Assembly: GCA_905210435.1 (NCBI GenBank)
Contig: CAJLWO010000007.1
Coordinates: 8,909 to 72,908, forward strand
Source: an uncultured Bacteroidales bacterium
GTDB lineage: Bacteria; Bacteroidota; Bacteroidia; Bacteroidales; Muribaculaceae
DNA length: 64,000 nt
Direction: 5' to 3'
Below, one piece after another: positions 35,566 to 44,438 of this stretch. The notes under the pieces are model-generated. The model made no database searches and was not told the origin of the DNA. It worked only from the letters and a program-made list of their open reading frames with translations. Positions within the stretch are counted from its first letter, which is position 1; each line of letters begins with the position of its first letter. A program made the position numbers and the translations under genes.

Positions 35566-36570
35566 TTATGGGATTGTACGCAGATATGTGTTGCGGAGAA
35601 GTACCTGAAGCAAAATCAGCCCCAGCGCAATCCATACCAGCAGTTCATAGTTGTCTTCGGTATGCGAGAACTGACTGACGTCGATACTCGTGGTTTCAAG
35701 CCTGTCAATCTCATCAAAAATTTTATTAAGCATTTTCTGGTCCGTGGCACGGAAATATTTGCCATCGGTAAGAGAGGCAATCTGCTGAAGGGTGGCCTCG
35801 TCAATGACTACCTGCGACGGCACGTACGATACGCGTCCGAAATAATCAATCTGTGGGAAGTCGGCGGTGCCGTTTGCACCTATGCCTATCGTATAGACTT
35901 TTATACCGTGCTCTTTGGCGATTTCGGCTGCTGTGAGCGGTGCCACCATGCCTGAATTATTTGTTCCGTCGGTGAGCAGTATGATGCTCTTGCTTTTGGC
36001 TTTTCCTGAAATGATACGGTTTATGGCAGTGGCAAGGCCGTCGCCTATCGCCGTTCCGTCGGCGAGCATACCCTCACGCACGGTGCTCAGGTAGTTCACG
36101 AGAGTCGCTTTATCTACAGTCATCGGTACGCCTGTCAGTGCCTCCCCTGCGAAAATCACGATACCGATATTATCGTTTTCTCTGTTTGAGATAAAACGTG
36201 TGGCGACCTCTTTGGCGGCCTCCATACGGTTCTTTTTCTCAGGCTTGCCGTTATAATAGTCATGTGCGAGCATCGAGCCCGAAATATCCATCGCCAGGAC
36301 TATATCCGTACCGTCGACCGATGATTTGCGCCAATGGTCGTGGGTCTGAGGACGGGCGAGTGCCACTATTATGCACCCCAATGCAAGAAGCTGGAGCGCA
36401 AAAAGCAGATGACGGCATGATGCTCTGAACGACCGCGGCAGTTTAGCAAAGGGACTCGCCGATGAAATCTTCATCGCCGGATATGAATTGCGCTGTTTGA
36501 TGATATACCATGCTATAAGCGGCACGTATACAAGAAACAGCCATAATATTTTTGGATAAGCTAACTGCAT
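35566..36570 (-). CDS. batA: BatA: VWA-domain membrane protein
   Basis: The 334-residue protein has the same layout as BatB: N-terminal membrane helices (ILWLFLVYVPLIAWYII; LLFALQLLALGCIIVALA), a VWA domain with the MIDAS DISGSML near residue 95 and a LLTDGTNNSG segment, and a terminal membrane helix. BatA and BatB are diverged paralogues that probably form the metal-dependent core of the complex. It follows the upstream membrane protein by about 50 bases in the moxR-bat operon. Confidence 0.9.
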   Translation of the reverse strand: MQLAYPKILWLFLVYVPLIAWYIIKQRNSYPAMKISSASPFAKLPRSFRASCRHLLFALQLLALGCIIVALARPQTHDHWRKSSVDGTDIVLAMDISGSMLAHDYYNGKPEKKNRMEAAKEVATRFISNRENDNIGIVIFAGEALTGVPMTVDKATLVNYLSTVREGMLADGTAIGDGLATAINRIISGKAKSKSIILLTDGTNNSGMVAPLTAAEIAKEHGIKVYTIGIGANGTADFPQIDYFGRVSYVPSQVVIDEATLQQIASLTDGKYFRATDQKMLNKIFDEIDRLETTSIDVSQFSHTEDNYELLVWIALGLILLQVLLRNTYLRTIP

Positions 36571-36621
36571 ATTTTAGTCTGTTATAATTATTTACAGGTG
36601 ACAAAATTTACAGGAAACAAA

Positions 36622-37746
36622 TTATATCTGTCGGTCACCGGGATTATCGTAAGGATTTTTATCGGTATTGACTTCCGGCTGACTGCTGACGGAGTTACTC
36701 TCTTTCCCGTCTGACGAACCAGAATCCTTGGTTTCGGGGTTGATTTCAACCGGTTTAGTGTCCTCGACAAAGCGGCGGGCGGCCTCAAATGCCTTGACAT
36801 TGTCATCTCCCAGCGGCTGGGCTTTTGCGAATTTGACAAAATCGGAAATCTCGAGGACCTGCTCCACAAGTTGTTTCGACATGATTTCATCGCGGGAATT
36901 GTTAAGCGCATGACGTATCTGGGTAGATGTCATTTCCATCGCGTTGATGCCGAAGCGGCGGTCGAGATATTCACGCAAAATATCGGTAAGACGCGTATAG
37001 TATTCTTTCTGCAACCCGTGCTCGCAAAGCTGCTCTTCGCGCAGTTTTGACAACTTGGCGACAGCGACTTCGTATGGCGGTTCCGGTTTCTTCTGTGGAA
37101 GGATATTGATTTTAACCTTTTTGGTGAGAAGCAGGTATGCGCATATTCCGCCGGCAATGATTACCAGTCCGATAACGATAAACAGCCAGTTGTCGACGAG
37201 CCAGTCAGGGAGATAATCGATTAATTTGCGCTTATAATGAGGCAAAATAGTGCTCATCGGCATAAGGTCACTTGCCGCTGTGATGGTATCGACAGGGTAA
37301 ACCCTGAGAGCCACACTGTTGGATAGTACCGTGTCATGTCCGTTGACATAAATCACGGGCGGTATAATGTAATCGCCAGAGTCAAACGACTGAATCTTTA
37401 TTGTCGATTGCAATATATTCGAACCGTTCGCATTGGCTGCCTTTTTCAATGCCGGATTATTATACCCTGCCACGACTTCCACTCCGGGAGTCAGCAGGAA
37501 AATACCGGATTCGGAATCCTTATTTTGATTATTCTGAGCGGTAGCGGCTGAGTCCGGGCACAAAATGAGTCGTGACAGATCCGAGGCCGCAGCATCATTG
37601 ACTGTAAGATTAAGGCCTACAATATTTCCCATAAGAATCGAAGAGGAGTCAACACTCATCTTCACGACAGGCTTGGCGGCACTCATGGCGAGAGCCGAGG
37701 CTGCAAACAATGCAAATGAAACTATGGATTTTTTGTTTATCGTCAT
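36622..37746 (-). CDS. Bat-operon membrane protein (DUF4381-like)
   Basis: The 374-residue protein has a signal peptide (SIVSFALFAASALAMSAA), a beta-rich periplasmic region, a transmembrane helix near residue 190 (WLFIVIGLVIIAGGICAY) and a cytoplasmic helical part. ATG 37746 is chosen because the longer frame from 37893 lacks signal character in its first 49 residues. The gene sits at the usual place between DUF58 and batA in Bacteroidales. The C-terminal 40 residues are rich in Ser, Asn and Asp. The function is unknown apart from its membership in this operon. Confidence 0.8.
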   Translation of the reverse strand: MTINKKSIVSFALFAASALAMSAAKPVVKMSVDSSSILMGNIVGLNLTVNDAAASDLSRLILCPDSAATAQNNQNKDSESGIFLLTPGVEVVAGYNNPALKKAANANGSNILQSTIKIQSFDSGDYIIPPVIYVNGHDTVLSNSVALRVYPVDTITAASDLMPMSTILPHYKRKLIDYLPDWLVDNWLFIVIGLVIIAGGICAYLLLTKKVKINILPQKKPEPPYEVAVAKLSKLREEQLCEHGLQKEYYTRLTDILREYLDRRFGINAMEMTSTQIRHALNNSRDEIMSKQLVEQVLEISDFVKFAKAQPLGDDNVKAFEAARRFVEDTKPVEINPETKDSGSSDGKESNSVSSQPEVNTDKNPYDNPGDRQI

Positions 37747-37837
37747 AAATCGAATAAGATGGTATTTATATAATGACAATACCTGAAGCACGGATAACAG
37801 GCGGATAAATCCGAGTATTGCACAATGCGTAATCGGA

Positions 37838-38713
37838 TTACCGCGCCGTACGTTTTCTGAACAGCCCCATAAGTGGTGTGACATAATCCTCATCGGTGGT
37901 TACCGATACAAAATCCACTCTGCTTTTACGCAAAGTCTCGACCATGGTCTGCTGACGCTGGTACCACCATTTTTCAAACGTCTGTCGCACTTTCTTTGAT
38001 GAAGTATTAATCCATCGGTCAGCACCTGTCTCAAGATCGGAAATGCGCATCAGTCCGACATTTGGCAGTTTGCTGTCACGCTTGTCGTAGACCTGAATGC
38101 CATAGATGTCATGACGGTTGGCGGCCACACTGAGTGCCCTGGAATAGTCATGCGAATCTATATAGTCAGAAATCAGGAAGGTCGTACAACGTTTTTTCAA
38201 GGCGTCGGAGAAATATTTCAGCACTACGGAGAGGTCGGTACCCTGACTGTCGGGGGTAAAATCGAGAAGCTCACGGATTATGAGTAATATATGCTTGCGT
38301 CCTTTCTTTGGAGGAATGAACTTTTCAATCTTATCGGAAAAGAATATGACGCCTGCCTTGTCATTGTTCTGAATCGCCGAAAATGCGAGTGTGGCGGCAA
38401 TTTCGGCGATCATCTGACGTTTCTCCTCTCCTACCGCGCCAAAATAACGGCTGGAGGACACATCTATAAGTAGCATCACGGTCATCTCACGTTCCTCTTC
38501 GTAGACTTTCACATAGGGGTGATTATGACGGGCTGTGACGTTCCAGTCAATATCGCGGATGTCATCGCCATACTGATATTCACGCACTTCGGAGAATGTC
38601 ATGCCTCGCCCCTTGAATGCGGAGTGGTACTCTCCTGCAAAGATATTGCGGGAGAGTCCACGGGTTTTTATTTCTATACGTCTTACTTTTTTAAGAAGTT
38701 CGTTAGCGTCCAT
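37838..38713 (-). CDS. DUF58-domain protein of the moxR-bat operon
   Basis: The 291-residue protein has the DUF58 signature YQYGDDIRDIDWNVTARH near residues 48-65 and a VWA-like fold (LIDVSSSRYFGA), in which the MIDAS resembles DxSxS. It is cytoplasmic, with no signal peptide. DUF58 proteins pair with MoxR ATPases in many bacteria and are thought to be clients or effectors of them. It lies about 90 bases upstream of the membrane protein and 175 bases downstream of moxR. Confidence 0.88.
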   Translation of the reverse strand: MDANELLKKVRRIEIKTRGLSRNIFAGEYHSAFKGRGMTFSEVREYQYGDDIRDIDWNVTARHNHPYVKVYEEEREMTVMLLIDVSSSRYFGAVGEEKRQMIAEIAATLAFSAIQNNDKAGVIFFSDKIEKFIPPKKGRKHILLIIRELLDFTPDSQGTDLSVVLKYFSDALKKRCTTFLISDYIDSHDYSRALSVAANRHDIYGIQVYDKRDSKLPNVGLMRISDLETGADRWINTSSKKVRQTFEKWWYQRQQTMVETLRKSRVDFVSVTTDEDYVTPLMGLFRKRTAR

Positions 38714-38888
38714 AGTCTTATTGTCTCAGATCGGCACTGCCATCATGCGTTATCCCGAGAAGGGAATCGATGGAGATATTCTGCCGACCATCATATAATG
38801 TCATTTAAGAGATTGTCTCACAGGTACCGAAAGGTAATCCGACGGAGTGACCGGGCAATATGTCCGAAGGCAATCCGCCATGCAAGCA

Positions 38889-39896
38889 TTAGGGCACCTC
38901 TACCTTGTCAAGAATATTTGAGATAATCTCGTCGGCGGTGATGTTGTTGGCTTCAGCCTCATAGGTAAGACCGATACGGTGGCGCATCACGTCGTGGCAT
39001 ACGGCACGTACATCCTCGGGGATGACATATCCGCGATTGTGGAGGAATGCGTATGCGCGGGCCGCTTTTGCAAGCGAGATAGAGGCACGGGGCGAAGCGC
39101 CGAAAGCTATTATATTGGTAAGATCGGCGAGGCCGGCCTCTTTGGGGTAGCGTGTGGCGAATACGATGTCAATGATATATTTCTCAATCTTTTCGTCGAC
39201 ATATATCATTTCGACAATCTTCTGCGCCTCGATTATTTCCTGCGGTTTTACCAACGGCAGAATCTGGACTTTTTCGTTCGAGATGTTCTGACGGATAATC
39301 AGGCGCTCTTCTTCACGCGACGGATAACCGATGACGACTTTCAGGAGGAAACGGTCGACCTGTGCCTCGGGGAGAGGATAGGTACCCTCCTGCTCGATAG
39401 GGTTCTGTGTGGCCATGACAAGGAACGGCTCATCAAGCGCGAATGTGGAGTCGCCGATGGTGACCTGACGCTCCTGCATCGCCTCAAGAAGTGCTGACTG
39501 CACTTTCGCCGGAGCACGGTTTATTTCATCGGCAAGCACGAAATTGGCAAAAATCGGACCACGTTTAATCTGGAATGTCTCTTTCTGCACAGAATAAATC
39601 ATGGTACCGAGCACATCGGCCGGAAGCAAGTCGGGCGTAAACTGAATACGGCTGTATTTTGCATCGATGAGTTGGGCGAGCGTCTTTATTGCCAATGTCT
39701 TTGCAAGACCCGGCACACCTTCCAGAAGGACGTGTCCGTTGGAGAGCAAGGCGATAAGGAGCGATTCTATCAGATGTTTCTGACCGACAATCGTCTGGTC
39801 CATCCCTTTGGTGATCAGCTTGACAAAATCATTTTTACTTGCGACCAAATCGTTTAAATCACGAATGTTGACCATTTTAGTTGGAATTGTGCTCAT
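38889..39896 (-). CDS. MoxR-type AAA+ ATPase
   Basis: The 335-residue ATPase has Walker A GVPGLAKT near residue 60, Walker B LADEINRAP, and a sensor-1 segment VMATQNPIEQEGTYPLPEAQ in which the arginine of the C-terminal lid follows. MoxR proteins act as chaperones that insert metals or assemble complexes for neighbouring VWA proteins. It is the first gene of the operon, with a -7 box 55 bases upstream, and it drives the whole set down to batE. Confidence 0.93.
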   Translation of the reverse strand: MSTIPTKMVNIRDLNDLVASKNDFVKLITKGMDQTIVGQKHLIESLLIALLSNGHVLLEGVPGLAKTLAIKTLAQLIDAKYSRIQFTPDLLPADVLGTMIYSVQKETFQIKRGPIFANFVLADEINRAPAKVQSALLEAMQERQVTIGDSTFALDEPFLVMATQNPIEQEGTYPLPEAQVDRFLLKVVIGYPSREEERLIIRQNISNEKVQILPLVKPQEIIEAQKIVEMIYVDEKIEKYIIDIVFATRYPKEAGLADLTNIIAFGASPRASISLAKAARAYAFLHNRGYVIPEDVRAVCHDVMRHRIGLTYEAEANNITADEIISNILDKVEVP

Positions 39897-39950
39897 GTGG
39901 ATGAGATTTATTTATGTATTATTATTTTCCGTATTTATAAATTGCATTTA

Positions 39951-39958
39951 CAAAGTTA
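39951..39958 (-). promoter_or_regulatory. -7 promoter box for the moxR-bat operon
   Basis: The minus strand reads TAACTTTG, an exact TAnnTTTG match, 55 bases upstream of the moxR ATG. The 310-base space up to uvrB holds this promoter and the divergent uvrB promoter; I see no other gene there. Confidence 0.6.
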
Positions 39959-40147
39959 TATAATAAAAACGTTGTATATGTGAAATTTGATGTTAATTTT
40001 AGCTATTTATCCTTTCTTTATTTTAACATTTAAAGGCTGCTGATAGTTTATAAATCCGACATAACAGTGTTCCGGCAATCCATATTGATGCGATAGTGTT
40101 AATAGTGTTAATAATAGCCAAACGGATTGACTGCACATTGGTTTTAT

Positions 40148-40178
40148 TTTGATTTCGCCTGAAAATTCCGTATATTTG
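40148..40178 (+). promoter_or_regulatory. Promoter for uvrB
   Basis: TTTG (40148-40151) and TATATTTG (40171-40178) are separated by 19 bases, the spacing of Bacteroidota -33/-7 promoters. The uvrB ATG lies 29 bases downstream. Confidence 0.75.
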
Positions 40179-40206
40179 TAAGTTGATTATATTTCTAAAA
40201 CAGAGA

Positions 40207-42276
40207 ATGGATTTCAAACTTAACTCCCAATATAAACCTACCGGAGACCAGCCGGAGGCAATTGAGCAGCTGGCCAAAGGTGTCATCGACAACCTGCCGG
40301 CTCAGACATTGCTCGGTGTTACCGGCTCCGGCAAAACCTTTACCATAGCCAATCTGATAGAGCGTGTCAACAAGCCCACGCTCATACTGAGCCACAACAA
40401 GACGCTTGCCGCGCAGCTTTACAGTGAATTCAAGTCGTTCTTCCCTGAAAACTCCGTGCAATATTTCGTATCCTATTACGATTATTATCAGCCGGAAGCA
40501 TATATTCCATCGGTCGACAAGTATATCGAAAAAGATTTGATGATAAACGACGAAATTGACCGGTTGAGACTGTCCACCACTTCCGCGCTGCTGTCAGGTC
40601 GACGTGACGTGATTGTGGTTTCGTCCGTATCTTGCCTCTACGGTATCGGTAATCCCGAAGATTTCCACAGCAATGTGATTGACGTGAAAGTCGGTCAGAA
40701 GATTGCCCGCAATGCATTTCTGCGGCGTCTGACCGAGGCGTTGTATTCGCGCAATGAAGTGGAACTTTCGCGTGGCACGTTCCGCGTGAAGGGCGACACT
40801 GTCGACATACGCCTTGCATATGAAGAGATAATATTGCGCATAGTATTCTGGGGCGATGAAGTGGAATCTATCCAGACACTGCACCCGATTGACGGCGTGT
40901 CGCTCGGCACCCACGATACATTTAAAATCTACCCGGCAAATATATTTGTCACGACCAAGGAGCGCCAGGCTTCAGCCCTCGCCAATATGGAAATCGACCT
41001 CGGCAAATGCGTGGAGATGTTCAACAAGGAGGGCAAGCCGCTTGAAGCCAAGCGCCTGTACGAACGCACAAGTTATGATATAGAGATGATACGCGAAGTC
41101 GGGCACTGCCCCGGCATCGAAAACTATAGCCGCTATTTTGACGGCCGTGAACCCGGTGTACGTCCATTCTGTCTGCTCGATTATTTTCCGAATGATTTCC
41201 TTACGGTAATCGACGAGAGCCATGTCACGCTGCCACAGATACGCGCCATGGCGGGAGGTGACCTTTCGCGCAAGTGCACACTGGTGGATTATGGCTTCCG
41301 ACTGCCTTCGGCGATAGACAACCGACCGTTGCGCTTCGAAGAGTTCGAGTCGCTTACTCCGCAGGTGGTTTACGTAAGCGCCACACCTGCCGACTACGAA
41401 CTCATAAAGAGCGAGGGGGTGGTTGTCGAACAGATAATCCGTCCGACAGGATTGCTTGACCCGATAATCTCGGTGCGCCCCACGCTCAACCAGATTGATG
41501 ACCTGATAATGGAAATCGACCGTCGCCGCGAGCTTCATGAACGTGTGCTCGTCACAACGCTCACCAAGCGCATGGCCGAAGAGCTCAATGACTATTTCGG
41601 CAAACTTGACATCAAGGCAGCCTACATTCATTCGGATGTCGACACCATGGACCGTATCAAGATACTTGACGATTTGCGTGCCGGCGTATATGACGTTCTG
41701 ATCGGTGTCAACCTGCTCCGCGAAGGTCTCGACTTGCCGGAAGTGTCGCTCGTGGCAATACTTGACGCAGACAAGGAGGGTTTCCTGCGGTCGCACCGTT
41801 CGCTGACGCAGACCGTGGGACGTGCGGCGCGCAACCTTAACGGAGCCGTAATAATGTATGCCGACAAGATTACCGACTCCATGCAGCTGACCATCGACGA
41901 GACCAACCGCCGCCGCTCACTCCAGCTTGCCTACAACGAAAAGCACGGCATCACGCCTAAAGCCATAGTAAAAGCGCGCAACGCGTTGATCGGATTTGAA
42001 GCGGATGAAGCCAATATGACTCCCGTATCGACCAAAGGCCATCAATCAATGCCGCAGTCAATACCGTATGCCGACGAATACCGGTCGACATCGGCCAACA
42101 TCGCTGCCGATCCGGTGCTTCCCTACATGTCGGACAAAGATTTGCAGGCCCACATCGAAAAGCAGCGTGCGGCCATGCGCAAGGCAGCCAAGAATATGGA
42201 ATTCATCGAAGCTGCCCGTCTGCGTGACGAAATCATAAAGCTCGAAGAAATGCTCGCCGAGAGTGTCAATAATTAA
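40207..42276 (+). CDS. uvrB: Excinuclease ABC subunit UvrB
   Basis: UvrB is the helicase-like damage-verification subunit of nucleotide excision repair. The 689-residue product has the P-loop GVTGSGKT at residues 37-44, the beta-hairpin segment YYDYYQPEAYIP, DEXD-like DESH, and conserved helicase motifs including QTVGRAARN. A C-terminal UVR domain for UvrC contact is present (residues 650-685). ATG 40207 fits the family start; an earlier TTG at 40183 lies in the -7 to start spacer and is unlikely. Confidence 0.97.
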   Translation: MDFKLNSQYKPTGDQPEAIEQLAKGVIDNLPAQTLLGVTGSGKTFTIANLIERVNKPTLILSHNKTLAAQLYSEFKSFFPENSVQYFVSYYDYYQPEAYIPSVDKYIEKDLMINDEIDRLRLSTTSALLSGRRDVIVVSSVSCLYGIGNPEDFHSNVIDVKVGQKIARNAFLRRLTEALYSRNEVELSRGTFRVKGDTVDIRLAYEEIILRIVFWGDEVESIQTLHPIDGVSLGTHDTFKIYPANIFVTTKERQASALANMEIDLGKCVEMFNKEGKPLEAKRLYERTSYDIEMIREVGHCPGIENYSRYFDGREPGVRPFCLLDYFPNDFLTVIDESHVTLPQIRAMAGGDLSRKCTLVDYGFRLPSAIDNRPLRFEEFESLTPQVVYVSATPADYELIKSEGVVVEQIIRPTGLLDPIISVRPTLNQIDDLIMEIDRRRELHERVLVTTLTKRMAEELNDYFGKLDIKAAYIHSDVDTMDRIKILDDLRAGVYDVLIGVNLLREGLDLPEVSLVAILDADKEGFLRSHRSLTQTVGRAARNLNGAVIMYADKITDSMQLTIDETNRRRSLQLAYNEKHGITPKAIVKARNALIGFEADEANMTPVSTKGHQSMPQSIPYADEYRSTSANIAADPVLPYMSDKDLQAHIEKQRAAMRKAAKNMEFIEAARLRDEIIKLEEMLAESVNN

Positions 42277-42414
42277 TCAGGCAGACATTATGGCGCTCCA
42301 TATTCAACGAAGCGGTTTGTTGTTATGCACCCATACCTTAATCCAATAAAAAGCCGACTTTTCAGTTAAGATTCGATATACATTAATATTTTATAACTAA
42401 CTTATAATAAAAAT

Positions 42415-44418
42415 ATGTCCCTACACATGCAAGATACAAGAATTACCGAATCGGCCTTTCTCCCTACATCAGTGAAAGAGATAGAGGCTTTGGGATGGGA
42501 CTATATTGACGTCATATTATTTTCGGGCGACGCGTATGTGGACCATCCTTCGTTCGGAGCCGCCGTTCTGGGACGCGTGCTGCAGTCGCACGGCTACCGT
42601 GTGGCCATTGTGCCGCAGCCTAACTGGCGGGATGACCTTCGTGATTTCCGCAAGCTGGGTAAACCGCGGCTGTTCTTCGGGGTTTCTGCGGGCGCGATGG
42701 ACTCGATGGTCAACCATTATACAGCCAATCGCCGCCGCCGTTCGGACGACGCATATACTCCCGGCGGAAAGTCGGGAATGCGGCCTGACTACCCCACAAT
42801 AGTCTACACGAAGATACTGCGTGAACTGTACGGCAATGATGTGCCGGTTATAATCGGCGGTATCGAAGCTTCGATGCGGCGCCTGTCGCATTACGACTAC
42901 TGGGAGGACGATCTGCGTCAGTCCATTTTGGTGGACGCTCCCGCCGACCTATTGATGTATGGCATGGGGGACAAGGGGATAATCGAACTGGCCGACAGCA
43001 TTGCTGCCGGAGCGGATGTCCGTACACTTGATAACCTGCCGCAGACAGCCATCATTCTTCCCAAAGAAAAGATGCCTCGTCCCGACGAGAACAATATCAT
43101 ACTTCACTCGTGGGATGCAGTGAGAAAGTCAAAGCGGTGCCAGGCCGAGAATTTCAAGCATATCGAGCAGCAGAGCAACCGCCGTCACGGAGCCACGATA
43201 TGGCAGCAGGTCGACGACAAGCGGGCAGTAAAGGTCAATCCGATGTATCCTCCGATGACTACCGCTGAGATTGATGCATCATTTGACCTGCCGTACACAC
43301 GCCTCCCCCATCCGCGCTACCGCGGTAAAACCATCCCTGCGTATGAAATGATAAAGCACTCTATCAATATGCATCGCGGATGTTTCGGAGGATGCGCGTT
43401 CTGCACTATTTCGGCTCATCAGGGCAAATTCATAGCATCGCGCTCCAAGGAGTCAATCGTAAAAGAGGCCAAAGCTGTTATAAATATGCCTGACTTCAAA
43501 GGCTATATAAGCGATTTGGGCGGTCCGTCGGCCAATATGTATGCCATGCGCGGTAAGGATGAACGCATATGCGAGAAATGCCTTCGGCCGTCGTGCCTCC
43601 ACCCGAAGGTATGCCCCAACCTGAACACCGACCACTCGCAGCTGCTCGACGTATATCATGCGGTCGACGCTCTGCCGGGCGTAAAGAAAAGTTTTATAGG
43701 GAGCGGCGTGCGCTATGATCTGTCAATGCACCATACCGGCGACAAGCATGTCGACAGCGTGAACGCCGGCTATAACGAGGAACTTATCGCGAAACATGTG
43801 TCAGGCCGACTGAAAGTCGCGCCTGAGCATACTGAACCGCATGTGCTCAACCTGATGCGGAAGCCGGAGTTTGAACAGTTCTACACGTTCCGCGACTTGT
43901 TCAACCGGGTCAATACCAAACATGGTCTCAACCAGCAGCTGATACCTTATTTCATATCCTCTCACCCCGGGTGCAAGGAGGTCGACATGGCTGAACTCGC
44001 GGTAAAGACACAGCGTATGAACATGCATCTCGAGCAGGTGCAGGACTTCACTCCCACCCCCATGACACTCTCGACCGAGATATATTATACCGGCATACAC
44101 CCTTACACCGGCGAGAAAGTTTTCACAGCGCATACACCGGAACAGAAGCTGTCGCAACGCAAATATTTTTTCTGGTACGACCGGGAGTACCACCGAGATA
44201 TTGTAAACTCACTTAAATCCATGCACCGCGACGATCTCCTCGCCATGCTTTATCCCCGCGGCATACCGCAGACGGGCTCAAATGACAGCCGATACCGGAC
44301 ACGCCAGGAGAAGCAACAGCCCCGAGGCACCGGTAGTAGCCGGAATAAAGCGAATAAAGGGAATAACGGTAGCACAGGACACAACGGATACAACGGAAAC
44401 AAACATAACAAAAGATAA
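42415..44418 (+). CDS. YgiQ-family radical SAM protein
   Basis: The 667-residue protein has the radical SAM cluster cysteines Cys323, Cys327 and Cys330 in HRGCFGGCAFCT and the N-terminal YgiQ segment with WDYIDVILFSGDAYVDHPSF. Its reaction is not known to me for this family. The last 55 residues are low complexity (Asn, Gly, Ser, Lys), encoded by AAC/GGA-rich DNA, and are unlikely to be part of the fold. It follows uvrB by 138 bases and precedes the S9 peptidase by 20, so it is probably co-transcribed with the latter. Confidence 0.92.
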   Translation: MSLHMQDTRITESAFLPTSVKEIEALGWDYIDVILFSGDAYVDHPSFGAAVLGRVLQSHGYRVAIVPQPNWRDDLRDFRKLGKPRLFFGVSAGAMDSMVNHYTANRRRRSDDAYTPGGKSGMRPDYPTIVYTKILRELYGNDVPVIIGGIEASMRRLSHYDYWEDDLRQSILVDAPADLLMYGMGDKGIIELADSIAAGADVRTLDNLPQTAIILPKEKMPRPDENNIILHSWDAVRKSKRCQAENFKHIEQQSNRRHGATIWQQVDDKRAVKVNPMYPPMTTAEIDASFDLPYTRLPHPRYRGKTIPAYEMIKHSINMHRGCFGGCAFCTISAHQGKFIASRSKESIVKEAKAVINMPDFKGYISDLGGPSANMYAMRGKDERICEKCLRPSCLHPKVCPNLNTDHSQLLDVYHAVDALPGVKKSFIGSGVRYDLSMHHTGDKHVDSVNAGYNEELIAKHVSGRLKVAPEHTEPHVLNLMRKPEFEQFYTFRDLFNRVNTKHGLNQQLIPYFISSHPGCKEVDMAELAVKTQRMNMHLEQVQDFTPTPMTLSTEIYYTGIHPYTGEKVFTAHTPEQKLSQRKYFFWYDREYHRDIVNSLKSMHRDDLLAMLYPRGIPQTGSNDSRYRTRQEKQQPRGTGSSRNKANKGNNGSTGHNGYNGNKHNKR

Positions 44419-44438
44419 TTCAACTAAAAGTTTTATTT

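Noticed and set aside
40972..41796. Long minus-strand frame (274 codons) opposite uvrB
   Set aside because: It is a shadow of the uvrB codons; no family match, promoter or separate codon pattern, and uvrB is certain.
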